From Acidimicrobiales bacterium (lineage in GTDB: Bacteria > Actinomycetota > Acidimicrobiia > Acidimicrobiales > Aldehydirespiratoraceae), in assembly GCA_040219515.1 (NCBI GenBank), contig JAVJSI010000011.1, forward strand, positions 156,130 to 220,129: DNA of 64,000 bases, given 5' to 3'. Below are positions 24,711-32,727 of this stretch, piece by piece. The position numbers were made by a program, and so were the translations under genes. How positions within the stretch are numbered: position 1 is the first letter of the stretch; the number at the start of each line of letters is the position of its first letter. The notes below the pieces were generated by a model. It ran no database searches and had not been told where the DNA came from. It saw only the letters and a program-made list of their open reading frames with translations.

Positions 24711-26408
24711 GTGAAGAAGTATCTCGCCGCCGCTCGAGGCGGCAACGATGTCCGACTCCTGGCTGCCTCGGTTGCGACCGGTGTCATCGTCGCGGTCATC
24801 GTGGCGATCTTCGAGGCGCTCACGCAGCCCGTGTTGTTCGAGTGGCTCCTGGACCAGTCACTACCGGTGCTCATGGCCGCGCCGATCGTGGGAATCGGTG
24901 TGGCGCAGCTGATCCTGCGCTACGTCGGTCGGGGCACGTCGACGTCGACGTCCGACGAGTACATCCGTGTCTTTCACGAACGACAGCCGCGACTCCCGGT
25001 CGCCGAACTTCCCGGGAAGCTGCTCGCGGGCGTTGCCACCATCGGCATGGGTGGGGCGATGGGGCTCGAAGGCCCGTCGATCTATGCTGGCTCGTCGCTC
25101 GGCCTCTGGGTGCACGAGAAGACGGGTGGGTTCCTGCATCGCGACGAAGCCCGGATGCTGCTCACGGCGGGTGCTGCGGCCGGCGTGGCCGCCGTCTTCA
25201 AGGCGCCGGCGACCGGCGTCATCTTCGCGATGGAGGCGCCCTATCGAGACGACGTCACCCCGCAAGCCCTCCTCCCGTCGTTGCTGGCCGCGGCGGCCAG
25301 CTACGCCACCTACGTCTCGCTGGTCGGTACCGAGCCGGTCATTCCGTTCTTCGCGGAGGGAAGCGTCTTCCTCGAGGAGGAGGGCGGCGTCTCGGTGCTC
25401 GGTGTCGATCTCGTCGACCTTCTCGGCGCGCTGGCCATCGGCATCGCCGCCGGACTCGGCGGCCGAGGGTTCGCCTGGCTGATCCGCAAGGCGAAGACCG
25501 GGGCCAAGACCGTCCCGCTGCCCACACGTCTCGCCACCGGTGGCGTCGCGCTCGCCGCACTCGCCTGGATCGGCCAGGAGGCCTTCGGCGAGCCGCTCAC
25601 CCTCGGGCCGGGCACCGAGGCCATGGGCTGGGTGGTCGGTGGTCGCGGGATGGGCCTGATCGCGCTCCTCTTCGGTCTGCGGATCGCGGCCACGATGGCG
25701 ACGGCCTTCGCGGGCGGCGTGGGTGGCATGTTCATCCCCCTGGCCGTGCTCGGCGTGGTCCTGGGCGAGTTCGTCGGCGTCGCGTTGGGTGAAACCGACA
25801 CGACCCTCTACCCCATCCTCGGCCTCGCGGCCTTCCTCGGCGCCGGTTATCGCGCCCCGATCGCGGCGGTCATGTTCGTCGCCGAATCCACGGGTGGAGT
25901 GGGTTCGTTCGTCGTCCCCGCGCTGGTTGCTGCGGCGGTGAGCCAGGTGGTTGCCGGCCCGGTCTCGGTGGCCGACTATCAGCGGGCGAAACGGCTCGGC
26001 CACCTGGAACGACGCTTCACGCTGCCGCTCACCTCGATCCTGTCGACCGACGTCTTCACGGTGCCCTCCGACGCCACGGTGTCGGAGTTCGTCTACGTGC
26101 ACGTCCTCGGCCGACGCGAGCGCATCGTGCCCGTGGTCGACGGCGGCCGATTCAAGGGCATGGCACGGCTCGAGGACATCTCCGGGCTCGATCGCGACCA
26201 ATGGGAGCACACGACGGTCGGTGAGTCGATGGACACCGACCTGCCGACCGGTCAACCGTCGTGGACGCTGCGCGACGCCGTGGCCGCGATGGAGATGTCG
26301 AGCACCGACGTCCTCGCGGTCACCGATGGTGACGGCAACTTCGTCGGCGTGGTCACCGCCGACGAGATCCTGAAGCTCGACGAGATCCTCGACGAGACGG
26401 GCGGCTGA
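24711..26408 (+). CDS. CLC-family chloride channel/transporter with CBS domains
   Basis: A 565-residue membrane protein. The first 420 residues hold the CLC core of about ten helices with the anion-filter motifs GMGGAMGLEGPSIYAG (equivalent of GREGP), GGVGGMFIPLAVLG (GxFxP) and GAGYRAPIAAVMFVAE. A pair of CBS domains follows in the cytoplasm (SILSTDVFTVPSDATVSEFV and SMDTDLPTGQPSWTLRDAVAAM), which commonly bind adenine nucleotides and gate transport. Whether it is a channel or a Cl-/H+ exchanger is not clear from the motifs. The start is GTG at 24711 after GGAAGGGG. It ends one base before the convergent DUF3073 gene. Confidence 0.94.
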   Translation: MKKYLAAARGGNDVRLLAASVATGVIVAVIVAIFEALTQPVLFEWLLDQSLPVLMAAPIVGIGVAQLILRYVGRGTSTSTSDEYIRVFHERQPRLPVAELPGKLLAGVATIGMGGAMGLEGPSIYAGSSLGLWVHEKTGGFLHRDEARMLLTAGAAAGVAAVFKAPATGVIFAMEAPYRDDVTPQALLPSLLAAAASYATYVSLVGTEPVIPFFAEGSVFLEEEGGVSVLGVDLVDLLGALAIGIAAGLGGRGFAWLIRKAKTGAKTVPLPTRLATGGVALAALAWIGQEAFGEPLTLGPGTEAMGWVVGGRGMGLIALLFGLRIAATMATAFAGGVGGMFIPLAVLGVVLGEFVGVALGETDTTLYPILGLAAFLGAGYRAPIAAVMFVAESTGGVGSFVVPALVAAAVSQVVAGPVSVADYQRAKRLGHLERRFTLPLTSILSTDVFTVPSDATVSEFVYVHVLGRRERIVPVVDGGRFKGMARLEDISGLDRDQWEHTTVGESMDTDLPTGQPSWTLRDAVAAMEMSSTDVLAVTDGDGNFVGVVTADEILKLDEILDETGG

Positions 26409-26618
26409 TCAGTCGCCGTCGGCGCTGTCTTCCGTGTCGTCGGCGGCCGAGTCGTCGAACTCGTCGGCCCAGGCGAGATGCTCGGGCTTGAGCTCTCCCC
26501 CTTCGCCATCGTCGAAACTGTCGAGGAGAGCGTCGAAGTCGCCATCGTGTGAGCGTTTCAGCTCACGGGCTTCTTCATAGCGCCGGTGTCGCCCCTTCTT
26601 CACCTGATGAGCTCCCAT
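26409..26618 (-). CDS. DUF3073-like small acidic protein
   Basis: A 69-residue protein with a basic N-terminus (MGAHQVKKGRHRRYEEARELK) and a strongly acidic C-terminus (WADEFDDSAADDTEDSADGD). The layout matches DUF3073, an actinobacterial family whose members start with a basic RELKY-type helix and end with a WADxxDD tail. The function is unknown. A TACAAT box on the minus strand about 24 bases upstream may be its -10. Confidence 0.72.
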   Translation of the reverse strand: MGAHQVKKGRHRRYEEARELKRSHDGDFDALLDSFDDGEGGELKPEHLAWADEFDDSAADDTEDSADGD

Positions 26619-26671
26619 TCGACAACGTCAAGACCACCGATTGTAGCCCCCGTTGACGTCATCCACCCACG

Positions 26672-27841
26672 TCAGCCGACAGGTCGACCGGAACGTTCTT
26701 CGAGAACGACGGCGCCCGCCTCGAACGCGAGGGCGGCATCGCCCGAAACGAGCCGCCGAATCGGTCCCCCGGCGAGGTCGGCCCGCCATCCCGAAGCCAG
26801 CCGGGCATCGTCGTCGCCCCGCACCAGGGCCTCGACGTCGGCCCGTGTGGCCAACAGGGCCGGGTCGAGTGAGCGGTCGTGGGCCAACTGGTTGACCCAC
26901 GCCGCGACGAGGGCGACCGCGGGCCGGAGGTCACGGGTGTCGGCAGCACGGCGCGGGGGTCGGGGCGGCTGCCAGTCCGACGCCACGCCGTCGGCGACGG
27001 CCTCGAGAATCGCCGGGCCGATCGAGCCCTTCGCGACGCCCTTGTCCACGCCGCGCACGCGCGCGAGCGCATCGAGGTCGGTCGGGGCGGCCTGCGCCAC
27101 GCCCACCACTGCGATGTCGGACAGCACGAATCGCACCGGCTGGTCGATCTCGGCCGCGCGGCGTTCGCGCCAGCCGGCCACCGCCCGCACCACCGTGAGC
27201 GCCTTGCCCTTGAGGTGGCGGGCCTCCTTGATCTTTCGCCAGGCCTCGTCGGGATCGCGAGGGCCGCGCCACCGGGTACGCATGATCTCGCACTCGTCGT
27301 CGGCCCACGCCACGCGACCGAAGGACTCGAGCTGTTCCACGAGGCGATCGTGGAGTTCGAGCAGGCGTTCGACATCCGACGCGGCGTAGTCGAGCTGGGC
27401 CTTGCCGAGGGGACGGACGAGCCAGTCGGTCATCCGATTTCCCTTGGGCAGCTGCACACCCAGTTCGCGCTCGTGCAACGAGGCCAACGACGGGGTCGAC
27501 ATGCCGAGGAAGCCGGCCGCGATCTGAGTGTCGAACAGCCGTCGGGGCACGGCCCCCGTGGCGAGTTCGAGCACCTCGAGGTCCTGCGATGCAGCGTGGA
27601 GCACGGCCAAGGTGTCGCTCTCCATCACCGGGCGCAACGGGGCCAGATCGACCGCGAGTGGATCGATCAGCACGAGATCACCGGGCCAGGCGATCTGCAC
27701 CAGCGCCACCTTCGGCCAGTAGGTGCGTTCGCGATGGAACTCGGTGTCGAGGGCGTAGCGGGGCTGTGCGAGCAGGGCTTCGACGACGGCGTCGAGATCC
27801 TGTTGACGATCGATGATGCGATAGTCGGCCGCTCGGCTCAT
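26672..27841 (-). CDS. rnd: Ribonuclease D
   Basis: A 389-residue 3'-5' exoribonuclease trimming tRNA and other RNA ends. The DEDDy catalytic residues are all present: Asp32 and Glu34 in LDTEFHRERTYWP, Asp87 in HAASQDLEVLE, Tyr152 and Asp156 in DYAASDVERL. Two HRDC-type helical domains follow. The ATG at 27839-27841 shares one base with the stop of the MobA-rhodanese gene (TGATG), so they form one operon with DUF3151 upstream. Confidence 0.95.
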   Translation of the reverse strand: MSRAADYRIIDRQQDLDAVVEALLAQPRYALDTEFHRERTYWPKVALVQIAWPGDLVLIDPLAVDLAPLRPVMESDTLAVLHAASQDLEVLELATGAVPRRLFDTQIAAGFLGMSTPSLASLHERELGVQLPKGNRMTDWLVRPLGKAQLDYAASDVERLLELHDRLVEQLESFGRVAWADDECEIMRTRWRGPRDPDEAWRKIKEARHLKGKALTVVRAVAGWRERRAAEIDQPVRFVLSDIAVVGVAQAAPTDLDALARVRGVDKGVAKGSIGPAILEAVADGVASDWQPPRPPRRAADTRDLRPAVALVAAWVNQLAHDRSLDPALLATRADVEALVRGDDDARLASGWRADLAGGPIRRLVSGDAALAFEAGAVVLEERSGRPVG

Positions 27842-28740
27842 CAGCTGTCGCCGGCGCTGACGGGCTGTCCGGCCTCGATCCACGCGCCCATGCCCCCGGC
27901 GACGTTGACGGCGTCGACGCCCTGGGAGCGCAGGAACTCGACCGCGCGGGCGCTGCGGCCGCCTTTGGCGCAGATGACGTAGACGGGTCGGCCGCTGGGG
28001 AACCGCTCGACCGAATCGGTCACCGTGCCCAGCGGAACCAGCGTGGCGCCGTCGATGTGGGCTTCCTCCCACTCGTCGTCCTCGCGCACATCGAACACCG
28101 GCGCACCTTCGTCGAGCTTGCGGGCGAGGTCGTTGACGTCGATTTCCGGCATGTCCATTCGAGCGATGCTAGCGAGGTCCTCGGGTCGGTCGGCATCGTG
28201 GAACCAGGCGGGATCGCCGCCGAGCACCTCGGCGACCTCCAGCGAGTCGACCGCATCCCTCGGTGCCCGCACGCCCGCCTCGAATCGGGCCCTGAGGGCC
28301 GGGAGCGCCGATCGCCGCCACACCGCGTGCATCCACTGCGTCCGGCCGTCGACGACCGGTACGGCCACATCGGCCGTACCGAGCGCGCCGACGACGCGGG
28401 CGACCGCGCTCGCCGAGGCATCGGTGAGGTCACACGACAGCACCGCGACCAGCTCGGTGTCGAGCGCCGACAGCGCAGTGATGATCCCGCCGAGAGGACC
28501 CTCCCCCGGCCACCGATCGTCGACGACCGTGAGACCGAGACGTTCGAGCGCCGCCCGATCCCCGCCGACGACGACGACCGGATCCGCACCGGCGGCGGTC
28601 AGGGCGCTGACCGCCCGTTCGACCAGTGCGACACCGTCGATGGTGATGAGCGACTTGTCGGTGCCCATGCGGCGGGACCGTCCGCCGGCGAGCACTGTCC
28701 CTCCGAACCCGGTGCCGCCGAGGCGGCCCGGTGCGATCAC
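27841..28740 (-). CDS. MobA-like molybdenum cofactor nucleotidyltransferase fused to rhodanese
   Basis: A 299-residue two-domain protein. The N-terminal domain (about 1-190) has the MobA signature LAGGRSRRMGTDKS (17-30) and GPLGGI, used to attach GMP to molybdopterin. The C-terminal domain (about 200-299) is a rhodanese with the catalytic loop CAKGGRS, Cys257, able to carry a persulfide. I considered two separate genes, but no ribosome site precedes the internal ATG (MDMPEID), and the frame is continuous. The GTG start overlaps the DUF3151 stop by four bases. The fusion suggests sulfur delivery linked to molybdenum cofactor chemistry; that is inference. Confidence 0.86.
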   Translation of the reverse strand: MIAPGRLGGTGFGGTVLAGGRSRRMGTDKSLITIDGVALVERAVSALTAAGADPVVVVGGDRAALERLGLTVVDDRWPGEGPLGGIITALSALDTELVAVLSCDLTDASASAVARVVGALGTADVAVPVVDGRTQWMHAVWRRSALPALRARFEAGVRAPRDAVDSLEVAEVLGGDPAWFHDADRPEDLASIARMDMPEIDVNDLARKLDEGAPVFDVREDDEWEEAHIDGATLVPLGTVTDSVERFPSGRPVYVICAKGGRSARAVEFLRSQGVDAVNVAGGMGAWIEAGQPVSAGDS

Positions 28741-29162
28741 TCGGCCGGGGGCCAGTCGGGATCGAGTTGCTTGAGGAAGAGGGCGCAGCGCTCGTCCTCG
28801 TCGGTCTCGTCGATCTCGGCCGCCATGCGCTGGAGTCCGCTGAGCGCCCGCAGGAACCCGCGGTTGGTCTCGTTGCGCCACCGCACGAAGCCACTCCCCC
28901 GCCATCCGCTGGCCCGCAGACGGTCGAGTCCGCGGTGATAGCCGGTGCGGTACGCGGCGTAGGCCAGCGCCGGTTCGTCGACGGCGTCGCCGAGCGACGC
29001 CCAGGCGGCCAGGAACATCGGCCATTCGGCACAGACCGCGCCGATCGCGGCGACCGGTTCGTCGGCAGTGAGCGCCGATTCCAGGGCGGCCAGCGCCTCG
29101 GGCGGTTCGGGGGCGAGCACCGTGTCGGGCGGGCCCTCTCGGTACAGGTTCACGTCGGTCAT
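28737..29162 (-). CDS. DUF3151 family protein
   Basis: A 141-residue actinobacterial protein of the DUF3151 family, recognised by LYREGPPDTVLAPEPPEAL at the N-terminus and AYAAYRTGYHRGLDRLRASGW in the middle. It is largely helical, with repeat-like helices. No function is known. It is the first gene of the operon leading to MobA-rhodanese and RNase D; the ATG lies six bases after a TAGGCT box. Confidence 0.9.
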   Translation of the reverse strand: MTDVNLYREGPPDTVLAPEPPEALAALESALTADEPVAAIGAVCAEWPMFLAAWASLGDAVDEPALAYAAYRTGYHRGLDRLRASGWRGSGFVRWRNETNRGFLRALSGLQRMAAEIDETDEDERCALFLKQLDPDWPPAE

Positions 29163-29168
29163 GGCAGG

Positions 29169-29213
29169 AGCCTAGCGACGCGGTCCCTCGACCTCGGATC
29201 GCACGCCTACAGT
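29169..29213. promoter_or_regulatory. Divergent leaderless promoters (DUF3151 / membrane protein)
   Basis: Minus-strand TAGGCT (29174-29169) is six bases before ATG 29162; plus-strand TACAGT (29208-29213) is six bases before GTG 29220. Confidence 0.5.
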
Positions 29214-29219
29214 CGTCCC

Positions 29220-29552
29220 GTGCAATTGGCCGCCCTTCCCGAATGGCTCGACCCCGAGATGCTCACCTGGATCCTCCTCGTGGTGATCGTCGTGCTGATC
29301 TACCTGATGTACGTCGTGGTCCGGTTCATCCAGCGGGTGGCCCTCAAGACGGTGTTGTTCGTCGCGCTGGCCGGACTCGGCCTGTCGTTGTGGGTGCAGC
29401 GCAGCGACCTCGACCACTGCGCCCGCACGTGCGAGTGCAGCCTGTACGGGCAGACCGTCGAGGTTCCGTGGGATCAGCTGCCCGAGGATGTGCGGGTGCG
29501 TCTCGCCGATGGCGAAGTCGGTTGCCGACCGCTCGTCGGCACCGATGCCTGA
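29220..29552 (+). CDS. Small two-helix membrane protein
   Basis: A 110-residue protein with two transmembrane helices (about residues 16-38, very rich in Val/Ile/Leu, and 45-60), then a soluble tail with four cysteines (DHCARTCECS and a later GCRPL). No family is recognised. The GTG start is set by the TACAGT box six bases upstream. It converges on pyruvate kinase. The cysteines could form disulfides if the tail is outside the cell, which the positive-inside rule does not settle. Confidence 0.78.
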   Translation: MQLAALPEWLDPEMLTWILLVVIVVLIYLMYVVVRFIQRVALKTVLFVALAGLGLSLWVQRSDLDHCARTCECSLYGQTVEVPWDQLPEDVRVRLADGEVGCRPLVGTDA

Positions 29553-29567
29553 CGGCCGACGGCGGGG

Positions 29568-30998
29568 CTACGGCACCCGCTCGATGCGAAGGACGTTGGT
29601 GGAACGGCTGCGGCTGTCGGAGCCGGCGAGCACCGCGACGGACTCACCCGAGCGGATGAGGCCTTCGGCCTTGGCGTGACGCACCGCCTCGGCAACCATG
29701 TCCTCGTTGCTGTCGCGGGGTTGGATCAGCATCGGTGTGGTGCCCCAGCTGAGGGTGAGCTGCTGCACGGTCGCCTCGTTGACGGAGAATCCGAGGATCT
29801 GGGCCTCGGGGCGAAAGCGGGCGATCGAGCGGACCGTGAAGCCGGACCCGGAGATGCAGAGCACGTGTTCGATGCCGAGTTCCTGGGTGGCGCGCCAGGT
29901 GGCCATGGTCATGGCGTCGGTGACCGACGCGGCACCCGCTTCCTCGTCGGTCATCCGGAAGTCGGCCAGCATCTGCGCCCACTGCTCGTGATCCATCTCC
30001 TCGTCGGCGCGGCGGGCGATGCGGCTCATCGTGCGCACGACGTTGACCGGGTCGACACCGATGGCCGTCTCGCCGGACAGCATCACCGCCGAGGAGCCGT
30101 CGAACACCGCGTTGGCGACGTCGGACGCCTCGGCCCGGGTGGGCGCCGGGCTGGTCACCATCGACTCGAGCATCTGGGTCGCCGTGATCACCGGGCGGCC
30201 GCCGGCGATGCAGTCGCGGATGATGCGCTTCTGGAGGTGTGGGAGGTCCTCGAGGCTGCACTCGTTGCCGAGGTCGCCACGAGCGACCATCACGGCACCC
30301 GACGCTTCGATGATGCCGGGGAGGTTGTCGACCGCGGCGCGGGTCTCGATCTTGGCGACGAGCAGCGGGCCGCGTGGGTGGGGTTCGGTGCCGACCCGGC
30401 GGATGTCATGGGCCGAACGCACGAAACTGATGGCGATCATGTCGACACCCACGTCGACGAAGGCATCGAGGGCGATGAAGTCCTCTTCGGTGGGCGTGGC
30501 CATCTGGAGCCGGTCGGAGGGTACGTGGATGCCGGGCCGGCCCCGGAGCCGACTGCCCGCGATCACGGTCGCGAGGAGCTTCTCCGCGGACTTCTCGGTG
30601 ATCTCGAGTACCGCCCCGCCGTCGCCGACCGTGACCCGGTCGCCGAGCTGCACGTCGGTCAGGAGGCCCTCGTAGTCGACTTCGATCACGGCGGCGGTGG
30701 ATTCGTCGGTGCCGGTGCGCAGCTCCACGGTGTGGCCGGTCGGCAGGTCGACGCCGCCGTCGGCGAAGGACGCGGCTCGCACTTTCGGGCCGGGGAGGTC
30801 GACGAGGATGCCGACCCGACGGCCTTCGTCGGCGGCGACCTTGCGGACCCGGTGGAAGCGTTCGAGTCCGTCGTCGATCGTGCCGTGGGCCAGGCCGATG
30901 CGGGCGACGTCCATGCCGGCCCGGATCATCTCCCGCAGGGTGCTCTCGTCCTGTGAGGCTGGCCCGATGGTGGCGACGATCTTGGTGCGGCGGTGCAT
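29568..30998 (-). CDS. pyk: Pyruvate kinase
   Basis: A 476-residue glycolytic enzyme that converts phosphoenolpyruvate and ADP to pyruvate and ATP. Family signs: TKIVATIGPAS at the N-terminus, MDVARIGLAHG, the active-site stretch around VAKIETRAAVDNLPGI with VARGDLGNECS, and TATQMLESM. A C-terminal regulatory domain is present (GSGFTVRSIARFRPE). The usual MNFSHG reads ARIGLAHG here, a divergence from the common form. The ATG at 30996-30998 follows TACCCT by six bases. Confidence 0.95.
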   Translation of the reverse strand: MHRRTKIVATIGPASQDESTLREMIRAGMDVARIGLAHGTIDDGLERFHRVRKVAADEGRRVGILVDLPGPKVRAASFADGGVDLPTGHTVELRTGTDESTAAVIEVDYEGLLTDVQLGDRVTVGDGGAVLEITEKSAEKLLATVIAGSRLRGRPGIHVPSDRLQMATPTEEDFIALDAFVDVGVDMIAISFVRSAHDIRRVGTEPHPRGPLLVAKIETRAAVDNLPGIIEASGAVMVARGDLGNECSLEDLPHLQKRIIRDCIAGGRPVITATQMLESMVTSPAPTRAEASDVANAVFDGSSAVMLSGETAIGVDPVNVVRTMSRIARRADEEMDHEQWAQMLADFRMTDEEAGAASVTDAMTMATWRATQELGIEHVLCISGSGFTVRSIARFRPEAQILGFSVNEATVQQLTLSWGTTPMLIQPRDSNEDMVAEAVRHAKAEGLIRSGESVAVLAGSDSRSRSTNVLRIERVP

Positions 30999-31004
30999 GG
31001 TTCG

Positions 31005-31010
31005 AGGGTA
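31005..31010 (-). promoter_or_regulatory. Putative -10 box (TACCCT) of pyk
   Basis: The minus-strand TACCCT ends six bases before the pyk ATG, predicting a leaderless transcript. Confidence 0.5.
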
Positions 31011-31057
31011 GCCCGGCCCACCTTCGGCCTCGGACCACCTCGGGGACTTGTTCGTCT

Positions 31058-31837
31058 CTAGTTCAGGCGGGCCCGGAGGCGGCCGGCCCGATCGCGCGCC
31101 CGGTCCGCGGTCGCGTCGGGCGGTCCGTGGTCGACCGCCCGCTCGAGGAGGCTCGCCGCCTCGTCGTAGCGGCCGCGCAGTTCGCACAGTTCGGCGAGCG
31201 CACGGAGGTCCGTTGGCTCGGCCGGGAGTCGAATCCGGATGTCGAGCAGCCAGTCGAGGTCTCGCGGGCTGCGGTTGCGGAAGCTCACGGTCAGGTTGTT
31301 GAGCACCCGCTGCACGATCGAACGGGCCGGCACCGGCGCCAGATAACTCGGATGGAAGACTGCGCCGGCACCGTGCAGCGACCGGAACCGTGCTTCGCAG
31401 GCAGCAGCCGAGATGCGGGTGCCCTCGTGGAACGGATCGATGAAGCCGTCGACGTCGTCTCGTTCCCGGACGAGGAAGTGGCCCGGCATTCCCACCCCGA
31501 CGAGATCGACGCCGACCCGACGCCCGACCTCGATGACGACGACGGCGAGGGTGATCGGCATGCCGACGCGGCGGCGGATGACCTGGTCGAGGTAGGAGTT
31601 CCGCGGGTCGTGGTAGTCGGCGCGGTCACCGCCGAAACCCTCGCCGACGTAGAGGTGGCGCACGAGGGACCCGACCGTCGCATCCGGACACGAGTCCGCG
31701 AATTCGTCGAGGGAGGCGATACCGCGCCCCACGTCGGCGCCGTCCGGCCGGGCGGCAGCCAACAGCAGGAGCATCTCGTCGAGCGGCGCCTCGCGTTCAC
31801 CGGACATCATCTCGGTCAGGCGATGCGCAGGGCTCAC
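31058..31837 (-). CDS. Transglutaminase-like (SirB1-type) protein with TPR tail
   Basis: A 259-residue protein. The central region matches the SirB1/transglutaminase_9 family (YHDPRNSYLDQVIRRRVGMPITLAVVVIEVGRRVG, then GMPGHFLVR and IDPFHEG), and the end has a TPR-like helical repeat (LRALAELCELRGRYDEAASLLERAV). The usual catalytic Cys is not obvious, as in many members, so the activity is uncertain. I chose GTG 31837 because a TACGGT box lies exactly six bases upstream; ATG 31810 is the alternative. It diverges from the glycerophosphodiesterase across a palindromic promoter. Confidence 0.85.
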   Translation of the reverse strand: MSPAHRLTEMMSGEREAPLDEMLLLLAAARPDGADVGRGIASLDEFADSCPDATVGSLVRHLYVGEGFGGDRADYHDPRNSYLDQVIRRRVGMPITLAVVVIEVGRRVGVDLVGVGMPGHFLVRERDDVDGFIDPFHEGTRISAAACEARFRSLHGAGAVFHPSYLAPVPARSIVQRVLNNLTVSFRNRSPRDLDWLLDIRIRLPAEPTDLRALAELCELRGRYDEAASLLERAVDHGPPDATADRARDRAGRLRARLN

Positions 31838-31843
31838 ACGGCG

Positions 31844-31861
31844 ACCGTAGCCAACTACGGT
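31844..31861. promoter_or_regulatory. Palindromic bidirectional leaderless promoter
   Basis: ACCGTAgccaacTACGGT is a perfect 6-6-6 inverted repeat. Read on each strand it gives a TACGGT -10 box exactly six bases before a GTG start: 31868 on the plus strand and 31837 on the minus strand. Confidence 0.65.
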
Positions 31862-31867
31862 GACCAC

Positions 31868-32632
31868 GTGTCGAGCATCCACCCGTATCTCGCCGTCGGC
31901 CACCCGATCGCCTTCGCCCATCGTGGCGGGGCCATGGCCCACCCGGAGAACACCGAGCGGGCGTTTCGGCACGCGATCGAGCTCGGCTACACCCATCTCG
32001 AGACCGACGTGCACGTCACCGCCGACGGTGTCGCCGTGGCCTTTCACGACGACGTGCTCGACCGGGTCACCGATGCCACGGGTGTCATCGCCGAGCTGCC
32101 ATGGTCGGTCGTGCGGCGGGCCCGTGTCGGCGGGACAGAGGCGATCATGCAACTGGCCGAGCTCCTCGAAGCTTTTCCCACCGCCCGTGTCAACCTCGAC
32201 CCGAAGCACGACGCCGCCGTGGAGCCCCTCGCCGCGGCGATCACCAGGGCTGACGCGGTCGACCGGGTGATGATCGGCTCGTTCAGCGACGCCCGTATCG
32301 CGGCCGTGCGACGGCGTGTCGGTCCGGGGTTGGCGGTCAGCGCCGGTCCGAGGCTGGTGGCCCGGCTGGTGGCTCAGAGCCGAGGCCTGCCGGTGCGCAC
32401 CGACTGGGTCCACGCCGCCCAGGTGCCGGCTCGCTCCAAGGGCGTGCCCATCGTGAACCGCCGCTTCGTGGACCACCTCCACGCTCGCGACATCCAGGTC
32501 CACGTGTGGACCGTCAACGAGCGGGAGGAGATGGAGCAACTCCTCGATCTCGGCGTCGACGGTGTCATGACCGACGACACCGAACTGCTCCGCGAGGTCT
32601 TCGTCGAGCGCGGCCACTGGGCCGATCGCTGA
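31868..32632 (+). CDS. Glycerophosphodiester phosphodiesterase
   Basis: A 254-residue GDPD-family TIM-barrel enzyme that releases glycerol-3-phosphate from deacylated phospholipids. The catalytic set is visible: FAHRGGAMAHPENT (catalytic His with the following ENT), LETDVHVTADGVAVAFHDDVLDRVT (metal-binding Glu/Asp and second His), later LDPKH and a typical WTVNEREEMEQLLDLGVDGVMTD end. It has no signal peptide, so it is cytoplasmic. The start is GTG 31868, set by the TACGGT box. Confidence 0.94.
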   Translation: MSSIHPYLAVGHPIAFAHRGGAMAHPENTERAFRHAIELGYTHLETDVHVTADGVAVAFHDDVLDRVTDATGVIAELPWSVVRRARVGGTEAIMQLAELLEAFPTARVNLDPKHDAAVEPLAAAITRADAVDRVMIGSFSDARIAAVRRRVGPGLAVSAGPRLVARLVAQSRGLPVRTDWVHAAQVPARSKGVPIVNRRFVDHLHARDIQVHVWTVNEREEMEQLLDLGVDGVMTDDTELLREVFVERGHWADR

Positions 32633-32727
32633 GCACCGCCGAGCGTCACCCCCACGGGCTCGGCGACGGGTAGAGTGTTTCTTCGGGTCACGCGGGCGAT
32701 CCGGGGCCATTGGGCTCCTGAGGTGGC

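Noticed and set aside
27841..28180. Separate rhodanese gene starting at the internal ATG (MDMPEID)
   Set aside because: No ribosome site precedes it and the frame is continuous with MobA.
32633..32727. ydaO-type (c-di-AMP) riboswitch before the lytic transglycosylase
   Set aside because: The gap is only 95 bases and lacks the conserved core elements.
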